Shown: piece after piece, positions 43,868 through 51,549 of the stretch
Layout: every line of letters begins with the position of its first letter
How positions within the stretch are numbered: position 1 is the first letter of the stretch
Assembly: GCF_900167905.1 (NCBI RefSeq)
Contig: NZ_FUYZ01000002.1
Span: 124,001-188,000 of the forward strand
Direction: 5' to 3'
DNA length: 64,000 nucleotides
Source of the DNA: Soonwooa buanensis
Lineage (GTDB): Bacteria; Bacteroidota; Bacteroidia; Flavobacteriales; Weeksellaceae
The notes under the pieces: model-generated
Seen by the model: the letters and a program-made list of their open reading frames with translations, nothing else
Told to the model about the DNA's origin: nothing
Database searches by the model: none
Translations under genes and position numbers: made by a program

Positions 43868-44479
43868 ATGGATTATCCAAGTAAAGTTTTGGCTAAAGCG
43901 GTTGATGAGATTTCTGGACTTCCTGGTATTGGGAAAAAGTCAGCATTGCGTTTGGCGTTGCATCTTCTTAGACAACCAGCGTCGCAAGGTGTGGCTTTAG
44001 GAACTGCGATTCAGAATTTAGTGATCGATATTAAATACTGCAAAGATTGTCATAATTTTTCGGATAATGATATTTGCGAGATCTGTGCGGATGACAAAAG
44101 AAATGCGGAAGTACTTTGCGTTGTCGAAGATGTTCGCGATGTTATGGCGATTGAGAATACGTCAAAATTCAAAGGAAAATATTTGGTGCTTGGTGGTAAA
44201 ATTTCGCCAATGGAAGGTGTTGGTCCTGCACAATTGCATATTGATAGCATCGAAAAAAAGCTGGAAACTGGCGAGGTTAAAGAATTGATTTTTGCGCTAA
44301 GTGCTACGATGGAAGGCGACACGACGGCTTATTATATTTATAAAAAGTTTAAACAATTTAATGTTCAGTTTTCGAGTATTGCACGCGGAATTTCCGTTGG
44401 TGATGAGCTAGAATATGCCGACGAAATATCGTTAGGAAGATCGATTGTCAATCGTTTACCTTATAACGAAAAACTATAG
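43868..44479 (+). CDS. recR: Recombination mediator RecR
   Basis: 203 residues. Helix-hairpin-helix DEISGLPGIGKKSALRLALHLL, a zinc finger CKDCHNFSDNDICEIC (four Cys), and a Toprim domain with VVEDVRDVMAIE and YLVLGGKISPMEGVGP. It works with RecF/RecO in RecA loading. recF itself is at the other end of this window. Confidence 0.98.
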   Translation: MDYPSKVLAKAVDEISGLPGIGKKSALRLALHLLRQPASQGVALGTAIQNLVIDIKYCKDCHNFSDNDICEICADDKRNAEVLCVVEDVRDVMAIENTSKFKGKYLVLGGKISPMEGVGPAQLHIDSIEKKLETGEVKELIFALSATMEGDTTAYYIYKKFKQFNVQFSSIARGISVGDELEYADEISLGRSIVNRLPYNEKL

Positions 44480-44492
44480 AAGAAGGAATTTG

Positions 44493-45335
44493 ATGGTAAA
44501 AATAAGTGTTGTTATTGTTCATTATAATGTTGCGGATTTGCTTCGCAACTGTATTGTGTCGATTAATAAATATTTTACTGATGTTAATTTCGAAATCCTT
44601 GTTGTTGATAATTTGTCTCCAAATGAAGATTGGAAGAATTTGATTCAAGAATTTCCGAAAGTTAATTTCATTGCTTCTCAAAAAAATCATGGTTTTTCGA
44701 TCGCGAATAATATCGGTGTCGAACATGCAAAAGGCGAATATGTTTTAATCCTAAATCCTGATACAGAAATCGAAGGTTTTTATATTAAAGAACTTTTGGA
44801 TTTTGCAGATTCTAAATCAAAATTTGGTTGTCTTGGTGTAAGAATGCATGATAAACAAGGTGTTTTTTTACCAGAAAGTAAAAGGTCTGTGCCTGATATG
44901 CGCAATTCTTTTGAGAAGTTGTTTACACCTTTTTCTAAAAAATCGGATGCTAAAACATATTACCGTAACGACATCGGAGAATTTGATGTCGCTGAATGTG
45001 AGGTTTTTACAGGTGCTTTTTTAATTGTTAAAAAATCTGTTTATCAAGAGGTTGGCGGTTTTGATGAAGCTTACTTTATGTACGGCGAAGACATCGATTT
45101 GTGTTATACTATTGCGCAACACGGCTATCAAAATTACTATTACGGAAAACATTCAATTCTGCATTATAAAGGGGAAAGCACGATGAAAGATGAAGTTTAT
45201 CTTCAAAGATTTTATGGTGCGATGCAGATTTTTATTGGAAAATATTATAAAAAGCAAAAGCCGTTTCAGTATTTTATTTTGAATTTAGGTTTAAAATTGA
45301 GACATTTTTATGCTAAATCTAAACTTCCTCGTTAG
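44493..45335 (+). CDS. Family 2 glycosyltransferase (rhamnosyl-type)
   Basis: 280 residues from ATG 44493; the TTG extension from 44445 runs through recR and is rejected. VVIVHYNVADLLRNCIVSI and NHGFSIANNIGVEHAKGEYVLILNPDTEI with the DXD-like NPDTE, then GGFDEAYFMYGEDIDLCYTI: the GT2 rhamnosyltransferase-like pattern. It likely acts on envelope polysaccharide. It is convergent with, and overlaps by 17 bases, the gene ending at 45319. Confidence 0.88.
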   Translation: MVKISVVIVHYNVADLLRNCIVSINKYFTDVNFEILVVDNLSPNEDWKNLIQEFPKVNFIASQKNHGFSIANNIGVEHAKGEYVLILNPDTEIEGFYIKELLDFADSKSKFGCLGVRMHDKQGVFLPESKRSVPDMRNSFEKLFTPFSKKSDAKTYYRNDIGEFDVAECEVFTGAFLIVKKSVYQEVGGFDEAYFMYGEDIDLCYTIAQHGYQNYYYGKHSILHYKGESTMKDEVYLQRFYGAMQIFIGKYYKKQKPFQYFILNLGLKLRHFYAKSKLPR

Positions 45336-45846
45336 GTTTCATTTCATGTGGAAGTGTCGATTCTTCCGCGAATTTTCTTAACTTTTTCATTTCTTCTTTA
45401 GAAAGTCGTTGTCCAATTTGTGCGGCAATATAAGTTCCTAAAACCAATGCCAAAGCCACAAATGACGCGCTTAATGCCCAAGGAAAATCATTAGAGTTGA
45501 TTTGTTTTTCGACATAATACATGGTGAAAAATGTCATCCACAAAATCGAAAATATAAAGTACAAAAACATGAAAAACGTCCACACAGCCGAGCTTGGTCC
45601 AAAAATACCACGAATGTAGGTTTGTCCCTCTTCGATTTCGGTTCTCAAAGCGAGGTTAGGCTTCCAGTAATTATTATTGTCATTTTTTACAAAAATAGTA
45701 GCTACTTCACGGTTGATGTTTCCTGTGAATTCTTCGTTGTTTTCTTTTAAATAGTTTTTTATGTTTTCCGAATATTCATCGGGCGTCAAGCTTGTTTTTA
45801 GTTTGAATCTTACCCTTGTCCGGATGCTCGTAAGTGTATCTTCCAT
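45319..45846 (-). CDS. Membrane protein of unknown function
   Basis: 175 residues. A cytoplasmic N-terminal part of about 85 residues with DEYSENIKNYLKENNEEF, then two membrane helices (about 88-110 and 121-142), and a charged C-terminal tail. No known family recognised. Its 3' end overlaps the glycosyltransferase gene by 17 bases and it lies one base from the PDZ protease gene upstream on the same strand, so it is probably in its operon. Confidence 0.6.
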   Translation of the reverse strand: MEDTLTSIRTRVRFKLKTSLTPDEYSENIKNYLKENNEEFTGNINREVATIFVKNDNNNYWKPNLALRTEIEEGQTYIRGIFGPSSAVWTFFMFLYFIFSILWMTFFTMYYVEKQINSNDFPWALSASFVALALVLGTYIAAQIGQRLSKEEMKKLRKFAEESTLPHEMKPNEEV

Positions 45847-45847
45847 A

Positions 45848-47191
45848 TTAGTGTTCTTCGTAAGGGATTGGGTCTTTTAAGGTGATGTTATATATGACAG
45901 TTGTGCCATTTCTTTCTGCTTCGATTTTAATAATCTTACCTTCTTGTGATTTTAGGATCTTATTAATTTTTGATAAGGTCATGTCTGATGTTTTTTTATC
46001 ATCAATTTTCACTAAAATATCGCCTTTTTGTAATCCAGCAAGTTGAGCTGGAGAATTTTTCCGTGTTCCAGCAATAATGAATTTTGGCTTTAATGTAAAT
46101 TTGTATTGAAAATCTTCTGTGTTAGTAAATGTGCTTCCTATTTCGAGGGAATTAATATTTTTGGTTTTTGTTTCTATTTTGACAAGGTCTTTTTCCCACG
46201 AAAGTCCATTTTGTCTTACTTCGAGTCCACTAAGGTCAAACAAAAATGGATCGTCATAATATTTATTTTTCTTGAAGTAAACTTTCTCATTTGGGTAATC
46301 AAAAACCATATTGAATCTTCGGAAAATCTCCGAGCCGATTGATCCTTTTCTGTCGGGTACTAGTTGTAGATGTGCAATCGATGTTGCGTCTGGCATTGCG
46401 ACCAAGGGCGTAATAAATTCGAATCTTCCAAAATACAAACCGTGAATTCTACTTCGTTTTCCGTAAATATCACCACTAAAACCAGCGCCAAGATAATCGT
46501 CAATATTTGGACGATTGTAATTAAAACCAGGAATTAAAGTTGGGAAAAGCCAAATAGAATCTGTGTTCCCCGAATCCAAAAGTAGCTTGGAGCTTTTCTT
46601 TTCGCGCGTCATTTCAACATCAGCAAACATGTAAGGCTTGTTGAGTTCTAGACTTATATTAAAAACTTCATGTTTTTTTACTCGTTTTGATAATTTATTT
46701 TCGTTCTGATAGATTCTTAGCTTTTCGCTAACATAATCAACTTCGATTGGGTAGTTTTTAAAAAAAGAGTAACCAATTATGCCATTAACAGGATAACCAA
46801 GGCTTGTTGAGATGTTGAAACTTTCGTCAAGGATGATATTTAAACTTTGTGTTGAATCTACAAATTGGTTACTGATGCTAAGTCTATTGTTAATCGATCT
46901 TAAGGCTTCGATGTCAATGTTTTCGCCAAGTCCAGTGAATTTTAATTTCTCAACATTTTTAAAATTCACTTCTTTGTTTTCTAAACTAAATAACACGGTT
47001 TCTGATACGCCGGTGTCCAGAAGAAAATTAAGATCAACGCCATTGACATTAATCGGGATAATGATAAGGTTGTTGACATTAACGAATTTGATTTCAATTT
47101 TATCTAATTTTTTATCTACAAACTGAAATCCATCTTGCGCATTTAACAAAAAGTGAAATATTGTGAAAACTAAAATTAGTGTGGATTTCAT
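45848..47191 (-). CDS. Retropepsin-like aspartyl protease with C-terminal PDZ domain
   Basis: 447 residues with a signal peptide (about 1-17). Two retropepsin-like domains, each with an active-site loop: NFLLDTGVSETVLF near residue 55 and KLLLDSGNTDSIWLF near residue 205. The C-terminal PDZ (about 375-440) is marked by SPAQLAGLQKGDILVKIDD. Tandem pepsin-like lobes in one chain could make a complete two-Asp active site. PDZ may bind protein C-termini. It is divergent from tonB, with a 240-base spacer that holds a palindrome. Confidence 0.85.
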   Translation of the reverse strand: MKSTLILVFTIFHFLLNAQDGFQFVDKKLDKIEIKFVNVNNLIIIPINVNGVDLNFLLDTGVSETVLFSLENKEVNFKNVEKLKFTGLGENIDIEALRSINNRLSISNQFVDSTQSLNIILDESFNISTSLGYPVNGIIGYSFFKNYPIEVDYVSEKLRIYQNENKLSKRVKKHEVFNISLELNKPYMFADVEMTREKKSSKLLLDSGNTDSIWLFPTLIPGFNYNRPNIDDYLGAGFSGDIYGKRSRIHGLYFGRFEFITPLVAMPDATSIAHLQLVPDRKGSIGSEIFRRFNMVFDYPNEKVYFKKNKYYDDPFLFDLSGLEVRQNGLSWEKDLVKIETKTKNINSLEIGSTFTNTEDFQYKFTLKPKFIIAGTRKNSPAQLAGLQKGDILVKIDDKKTSDMTLSKINKILKSQEGKIIKIEAERNGTTVIYNITLKDPIPYEEH

Positions 47192-47300
47192 GTTTTGAAA
47201 ATACTAATTATTTTCATTAAATGTGGTTTTTATTTTAGTTAAGTTTTTAAAATAATGCATTATCGTTAAATTTTGATTGCAAAAATATATTATGAAGTAT

Positions 47301-47336
47301 ATAGTTAAAGTTTTAAATATTTAAAATTTTAACTAT
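47301..47336. repeat. 36-bp near-perfect palindrome between PDZ protease gene and tonB
   Basis: The 18-base halves, starting ATAGTTAAAG and ending TTTTAACTAT, are complementary except for one G:T pair (47310 with 47327). It lies in a divergent promoter region of extreme AT content, 96 bases before the tonB ATG. Confidence 0.8.
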
Positions 47337-47432
47337 CAAATGGTATTCTTTTTGGTGAAGTGATAGTTAATATAAAATATTATTGAAGAGCGGATTTATT
47401 TTTAATGATTACTAACTATTAATTTTTATGAA

Positions 47433-48275
47433 ATGGAAAATTTATTAAAGGAACTTCAAAAAAGAGGTTTAGGATTGGATGAAGTTGTTTTCGAACATCG
47501 TAACAAAGCTTATGGCGCTTATCAATTGAGACATGGTTACGGAAGTAATCTGTCAAAAGCAATGTTTATCGGTATAGGCTTATTCATTAGTGTTGCTGCT
47601 CTTCCTTTTATTATTAACTCTTTTAAGTCTGATGCTATTATTGAGGATGTTATAACAGGTCCTCCAACGATGGTTCATATCCAACAAGATATCGAGGAGC
47701 CAACGCCGCCACAGGCTACAACACCGCCACAACAGCAGCAAGTTGTTAATACTGTTGAATATATTATTCCTACACCAAGTCGTCATGTTGATAAAGAAAA
47801 ACCAATTGCTTCAACAACTGAGATTAATGATGCTGCAATTGGGATACAGACTATCGATGCGCCAACAGCTCCTAATACATATGTGCCAATAACGCCGCCA
47901 GTGATTGGGACGGGTAATGTACCAACTGTACCAACAACAAGTACCGCTCCTCCAAAAGATCCTAACGCAATCCCATCACATGTAGATGTTGAAGCAAGTT
48001 TTAGAGGTGGAGTAGAGGCTTTCCGACGCGTAATTGGTGAGAATTTTGACACTTCGGAGGTTGATCAAAGTGGGGTAATTAGTACAGTTGTGACTTTTGT
48101 TGTAGAGAAAGACGGAAGTATTTCTAACGTCAAAGCAAAAGGTACTGATGCTGATTTTAACCGTGAAGCAGAGCGTACTATTAAAGATATCAGAACAAAA
48201 TGGACGCCTGCTAAACTAGATGGCGAATCTGTAAGATCTTACTTTAGAATTCCGATTTCTATGAAAATTGAGTAA
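47433..48275 (+). CDS. tonB: TonB family energy transducer
   Basis: 280 residues. A cytoplasmic N-terminus (EVVFEHRNKAYGAYQLRHGY) and one membrane helix at about 45-65 lead into a Pro/Thr/Gln-rich periplasmic linker of about 120 residues (for example TPPQATTPPQQQQV), then a C-terminal TonB domain (VTFVVEKDGSISNVKAKGTD and TKWTPAKLDGESVRSYFRIP). It couples the proton motive force to outer-membrane receptors. exbB/exbD are not in the window. It is transcribed alone; a terminator follows. Confidence 0.92.
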   Translation: MENLLKELQKRGLGLDEVVFEHRNKAYGAYQLRHGYGSNLSKAMFIGIGLFISVAALPFIINSFKSDAIIEDVITGPPTMVHIQQDIEEPTPPQATTPPQQQQVVNTVEYIIPTPSRHVDKEKPIASTTEINDAAIGIQTIDAPTAPNTYVPITPPVIGTGNVPTVPTTSTAPPKDPNAIPSHVDVEASFRGGVEAFRRVIGENFDTSEVDQSGVISTVVTFVVEKDGSISNVKAKGTDADFNREAERTIKDIRTKWTPAKLDGESVRSYFRIPISMKIE

Positions 48276-48300
48276 ACCCTTCTTTTTTAAATATTTAAAA

Positions 48301-48340
48301 TTTTATCCACATTAATTTAAAAATGTGGATAATTTTTTTC
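48301..48340 (+). terminator. tonB terminator
   Basis: TTATCCACAT (48303-48312) pairs perfectly with ATGTGGATAA (48323-48332), followed by eight T. Confidence 0.9.
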
Positions 48341-48415
48341 ACATCTATTCCGTTGAATAATAATGCTTTATGTAATCTCTAAACATCCCTGTGGATATAG
48401 CATTTTAAAAAATTG

Positions 48416-48423
48416 TATTTTTG
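48416..48423 (+). promoter_or_regulatory. -7 element TATTTTTG for the parAB operon
   Basis: Perfect TAnnTTTG match 17 bases before the parA ATG. No clear TTTG -33 element at the right distance. Confidence 0.45.
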
Positions 48424-48440
48424 AGAATTAATTGAATTTT

Positions 48441-49214
48441 ATGGCAAAGATTATAGGTGTAGCGAATCAAAAAGGTGGTGTGGGCAAAACGACAACTGCC
48501 GTTAACTTAGCATCGGCATTAGGTGTTTTAGAAAAAAGAATTCTTCTTATCGACGCCGATCCACAGGCGAATGCAACTTCGGGTTTAGGCATCGAAGAGG
48601 TTAACGCGTCAACTTATGATTTGTTAGAGCACAGTGCAGAAGCTAGAAAATGCATCTTGCCAACCAGTTCTCCTAATGTGGATATTATCCCATCGCATAT
48701 CGATTTGGTTGCTGCCGAAATCGAATTGGTGGATCGTGAAAACCGCGAATACATGATGCGCAAAGCTTTAGAATCGGTTAAAAAAGATTATGATTACATT
48801 ATTATCGATTGCGCGCCGAGTTTAGGTTTAATAACGATAAATGCTTTAACGGCTTCGGATTCTGTTATTATTCCGATTCAATGTGAGTATTTTGCATTGG
48901 AAGGTTTGGGCAAATTATTGAATACGATTAAAAATGTTCAAAAAATTCATAACCCAAATTTAGATATCGAAGGTCTTCTTTTAACAATGTATGACAGTCG
49001 TTTGAGATTGTCGAATCAAGTTGTGGAAGAGGTTAATTCGCACTTTCCAGAAATGGTTTTCGAAACAATTATCAGCCGAAATGTTAGATTGAGCGAAGCG
49101 CCAAGTTTTGGAGAAAGTATTCTTAAATATGATGCTGAAAGTAAAGGTGCTATCCAATATATTCAATTAGCGGAAGAAGTTTTATTGAAAAATGAAAAAT
49201 TAGTAAAATCTTAA
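48441..49214 (+). CDS. parA: Chromosome partitioning ATPase ParA/Soj
   Basis: 257 residues from ATG 48441 (a TTG reading adds three residues). Deviant Walker A QKGGVGKTTTAVNLA at residues 10-24 with the signature Lys11, RILLIDADPQANAT and YIIIDCAPSLGLIT. It positions the origin region with ParB. First gene of the parA-parB-DUF5683-dapB cluster. Confidence 0.96.
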   Translation: MAKIIGVANQKGGVGKTTTAVNLASALGVLEKRILLIDADPQANATSGLGIEEVNASTYDLLEHSAEARKCILPTSSPNVDIIPSHIDLVAAEIELVDRENREYMMRKALESVKKDYDYIIIDCAPSLGLITINALTASDSVIIPIQCEYFALEGLGKLLNTIKNVQKIHNPNLDIEGLLLTMYDSRLRLSNQVVEEVNSHFPEMVFETIISRNVRLSEAPSFGESILKYDAESKGAIQYIQLAEEVLLKNEKLVKS

Positions 49215-49247
49215 TTATTGAAAGTTTTTACTAAATCAATTTAAAAT

Positions 49248-50150
49248 ATGAAAGATAAAAAAAGAGCAATGGGTAGAGGTTTGGGAGCTATCCTAAACGC
49301 CGAAAGCAAAAGTCTTATCAACACAGCTCAGGATGCTGGCGCAGAGGATTTGGTGGGGAATATTGTTGAGGTTGCTATCGAAGATATTTACCCAAATGCC
49401 AACCAACCAAGAACTTATTTTGACGAAAAAGCACTGAATGAGTTGGCGCAATCTATCACAAATCTTGGTGTTATTCAACCAATTACCTTGCGTAAAGATG
49501 GCGAAAAGTTCGAGATTATTTCTGGAGAACGTCGTTATCGTGCTTCAAAATTAGCTGGACTAAAAAGTATTCCGGCTTATATTCGTTTGGTTAATGACCA
49601 AGAGTTGCTAGAGATGGCGCTTGTGGAGAATATCCAACGTGAAAATCTAGACGCAATCGAGGTGGCTTTAACTTACCAAAGATTGTTAGAAGAAATTGGT
49701 TTAACACAAGAAAAATTAAGTCAACGTGTTGGTAAAGAACGTAGTACGATTACTAATGCAATTCGTCTTTTAAATTTGGCGCCTGATATTCAGAATGCAA
49801 TTAGAAGTGGTCAAATTTCTGCTGGTCATGGTCGCGCAATTATCAGTCTTGAGTCTGAAGTTGATCGCAAGAATTTATTTGATAAAGTTTTAGCAGAAGG
49901 ACTTAACGTTCGTCAAGCTGAGAAATTAGCAACGCTTCTTAAAAATCCTGAGAAAAAGGAGAAAGTTGAGAAAGTTGTTAATCTTCCGAATCATATTAAA
50001 AAAGCTCAGAAAACCTTATCCGATATTTTTGAAACAGAGGTAGAAATTAAATCTTCAGGTAATGGTAAAAAAGGTAAAATCGTTCTAGATTTTAAAAATG
50101 AAAACGAATTAGAATTCATTCTTTCTAGATTAAAAGTAGATGAAGTATAA
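49248..50150 (+). CDS. parB: Chromosome partitioning protein ParB
   Basis: 300 residues. RAMGRGLGAILN at the N-terminus, the ParB/Srx core with DIYPNANQPRTYFDEKALNE and SGERRYRASKLAGL (CTP-binding GERRxRA), and an HTH with GLTQEKLSQRVGKERSTITN. It nucleates on parS and slides as a CTP switch. I saw no inverted-repeat parS site nearby. It overlaps the start of the next gene by 11 bases. Confidence 0.96.
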   Translation: MKDKKRAMGRGLGAILNAESKSLINTAQDAGAEDLVGNIVEVAIEDIYPNANQPRTYFDEKALNELAQSITNLGVIQPITLRKDGEKFEIISGERRYRASKLAGLKSIPAYIRLVNDQELLEMALVENIQRENLDAIEVALTYQRLLEEIGLTQEKLSQRVGKERSTITNAIRLLNLAPDIQNAIRSGQISAGHGRAIISLESEVDRKNLFDKVLAEGLNVRQAEKLATLLKNPEKKEKVEKVVNLPNHIKKAQKTLSDIFETEVEIKSSGNGKKGKIVLDFKNENELEFILSRLKVDEV

Positions 50151-50769
50151 AATTGTTTGGGTTTTGATGTTGATGCTTTCGGGTTTTAGCTTTGCGCAAA
50201 TTACGACGGACACCATCAAAACTGATACTCTAAAAGTCAATTCAGGAATCACAAAAATCGACAAATCGGAGGTTCAAGTTCTTGATGAAATTAACAAAAA
50301 AAACGCTCCACAAGGCGTTGTCAAATACAGTCCTATGAAAGCAGGACTGTATTCTGCTGTTTTGCCAGGGCTTGGTCAATATTACAATAAAAAATATTGG
50401 AAAATCCCAATCGTTTGGGGAGCTGTGGGGACGGGTGTTGGTATCGCACTTTGGAATCAAAAAAATTACAATCGTTATCGAAATGCCTTTGTAGCCGAAC
50501 TTAACGGACAACCGCATGAGTTTTCGAATATTCCTGGAGTTGACAAAACTGTTCTTGGTAATGCGCAAGATCAGTACAAAAGACAACGCGATTATGCAAT
50601 TGGTATTGCTGGACTTATTTATATTTTAAATATTGTCGATGCTGTTGTGGACGCGCATTTGTATGAAGGTCGCAAGGATCCCGATTTGGCGATTTCGCCG
50701 ACGGTAATTCCTGATCAATATAGTGTTCAGCCGACGAAAGCTGGACTTAGTTTTAACTATAGATTTTAA
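50140..50769 (+). CDS. DUF5683 domain membrane protein
   Basis: 209 residues with a signal peptide (ending about FSFAQ). The DUF5683 core is around residues 60-175: SPMKAGLYSAVLPGLGQYYN, NKKYWKIPIVWGAVGTGVG and RDYAIGIAGLIYILNIVDA, with two or three membrane helices. Function unknown. It sits between parB and dapB and overlaps parB by 11 bases, a tight coupling typical of this phylum. It may be an envelope protein translated together with the partition genes. Confidence 0.8.
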   Translation: MKYKIVWVLMLMLSGFSFAQITTDTIKTDTLKVNSGITKIDKSEVQVLDEINKKNAPQGVVKYSPMKAGLYSAVLPGLGQYYNKKYWKIPIVWGAVGTGVGIALWNQKNYNRYRNAFVAELNGQPHEFSNIPGVDKTVLGNAQDQYKRQRDYAIGIAGLIYILNIVDAVVDAHLYEGRKDPDLAISPTVIPDQYSVQPTKAGLSFNYRF

Positions 50770-50778
50770 AAAATTAAC

Positions 50779-51483
50779 ATGAAGATAGCATTAGTTGGAT
50801 ACGGAAAAATGGGGCAAATTATTGATGAAATTGCTCAACAAAGAGGACATGAAGTTGTTGCAAGACTTAAAGAAACACCTACAGTTGAGTCTTTAAACAA
50901 TGCAGATGTTGTCATCGAGTTTTCTAATCCAGAAGCGGCTTTTAACAATATTAAATTCTGTCTAGAACAACAGATTCCTGTCGTTTGTGGGACAACGGGT
51001 TGGCTGGATAAAAAACCTGAAATTGAGAAAATAGCGATCGACAACGAAACAGCTTTTATCTACGGATCCAATTTTAGTTTGGGTGTTAATCTGTTTTTTG
51101 CAATGAATGAAAAACTTGCACAATTGATGCAACCTTTCAAAAATGAATACAATTGTCAGTTAGAAGAGATTCATCATATTCATAAAAAAGATGCGCCGAG
51201 TGGTACAGCGATTTCAATCGCGGAAGGTATTATTAAGCATTCTGATTTTAATTCTTGGAAGTTGGAAGAAACACAAGGTTCCGAATTGGGAATTTTTGCA
51301 ATCCGCGAAGACGAAGTTCCTGGGACGCACAGTGTTTTTTACAGATCCAACGTTGACGAAATCGAATTAAAGCACACCGCTTTCAACAGAAAAGGTTTTG
51401 CGCTTGGAGCAGTAATCGCTTCTGAATGGATTGTGGGCAAAAAAGGCATTTTCGGAATGAACGATGTTTTAGGTTTGTCCTAA
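50779..51483 (+). CDS. dapB: 4-hydroxy-tetrahydrodipicolinate reductase
   Basis: 234 residues. Nucleotide-binding ALVGYGKMGQIIDEIA, VCGTTGW, SNFSLGVNLFF, and the catalytic signature HHIHKKDAPSGTA, followed by the C-terminal IGVFRE-like GIFAIREDEVPGTH. It makes tetrahydrodipicolinate in lysine/diaminopimelate synthesis. It follows DUF5683 by nine bases and precedes lepB by 66. Confidence 0.96.
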   Translation: MKIALVGYGKMGQIIDEIAQQRGHEVVARLKETPTVESLNNADVVIEFSNPEAAFNNIKFCLEQQIPVVCGTTGWLDKKPEIEKIAIDNETAFIYGSNFSLGVNLFFAMNEKLAQLMQPFKNEYNCQLEEIHHIHKKDAPSGTAISIAEGIIKHSDFNSWKLEETQGSELGIFAIREDEVPGTHSVFYRSNVDEIELKHTAFNRKGFALGAVIASEWIVGKKGIFGMNDVLGLS

Positions 51484-51549
51484 AATTGTAACATTTTTTA
51501 AATTTGCTTACTAATCATTAAAAAATATCAAATCATAAAATAAATTTCT

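Noticed and set aside
44445-44492. A longer N-terminus for the glycosyltransferase from TTG 44445
   Set aside because: It lies within recR and lacks conserved GT2 sequence. ATG 44493 with an upstream AGAAGGA stretch fits better.
48441-50150. A parS centromere site near parAB
   Set aside because: No 14-16 base inverted repeat of the expected kind was recognised in or around parA/parB. It may lie elsewhere on the chromosome.
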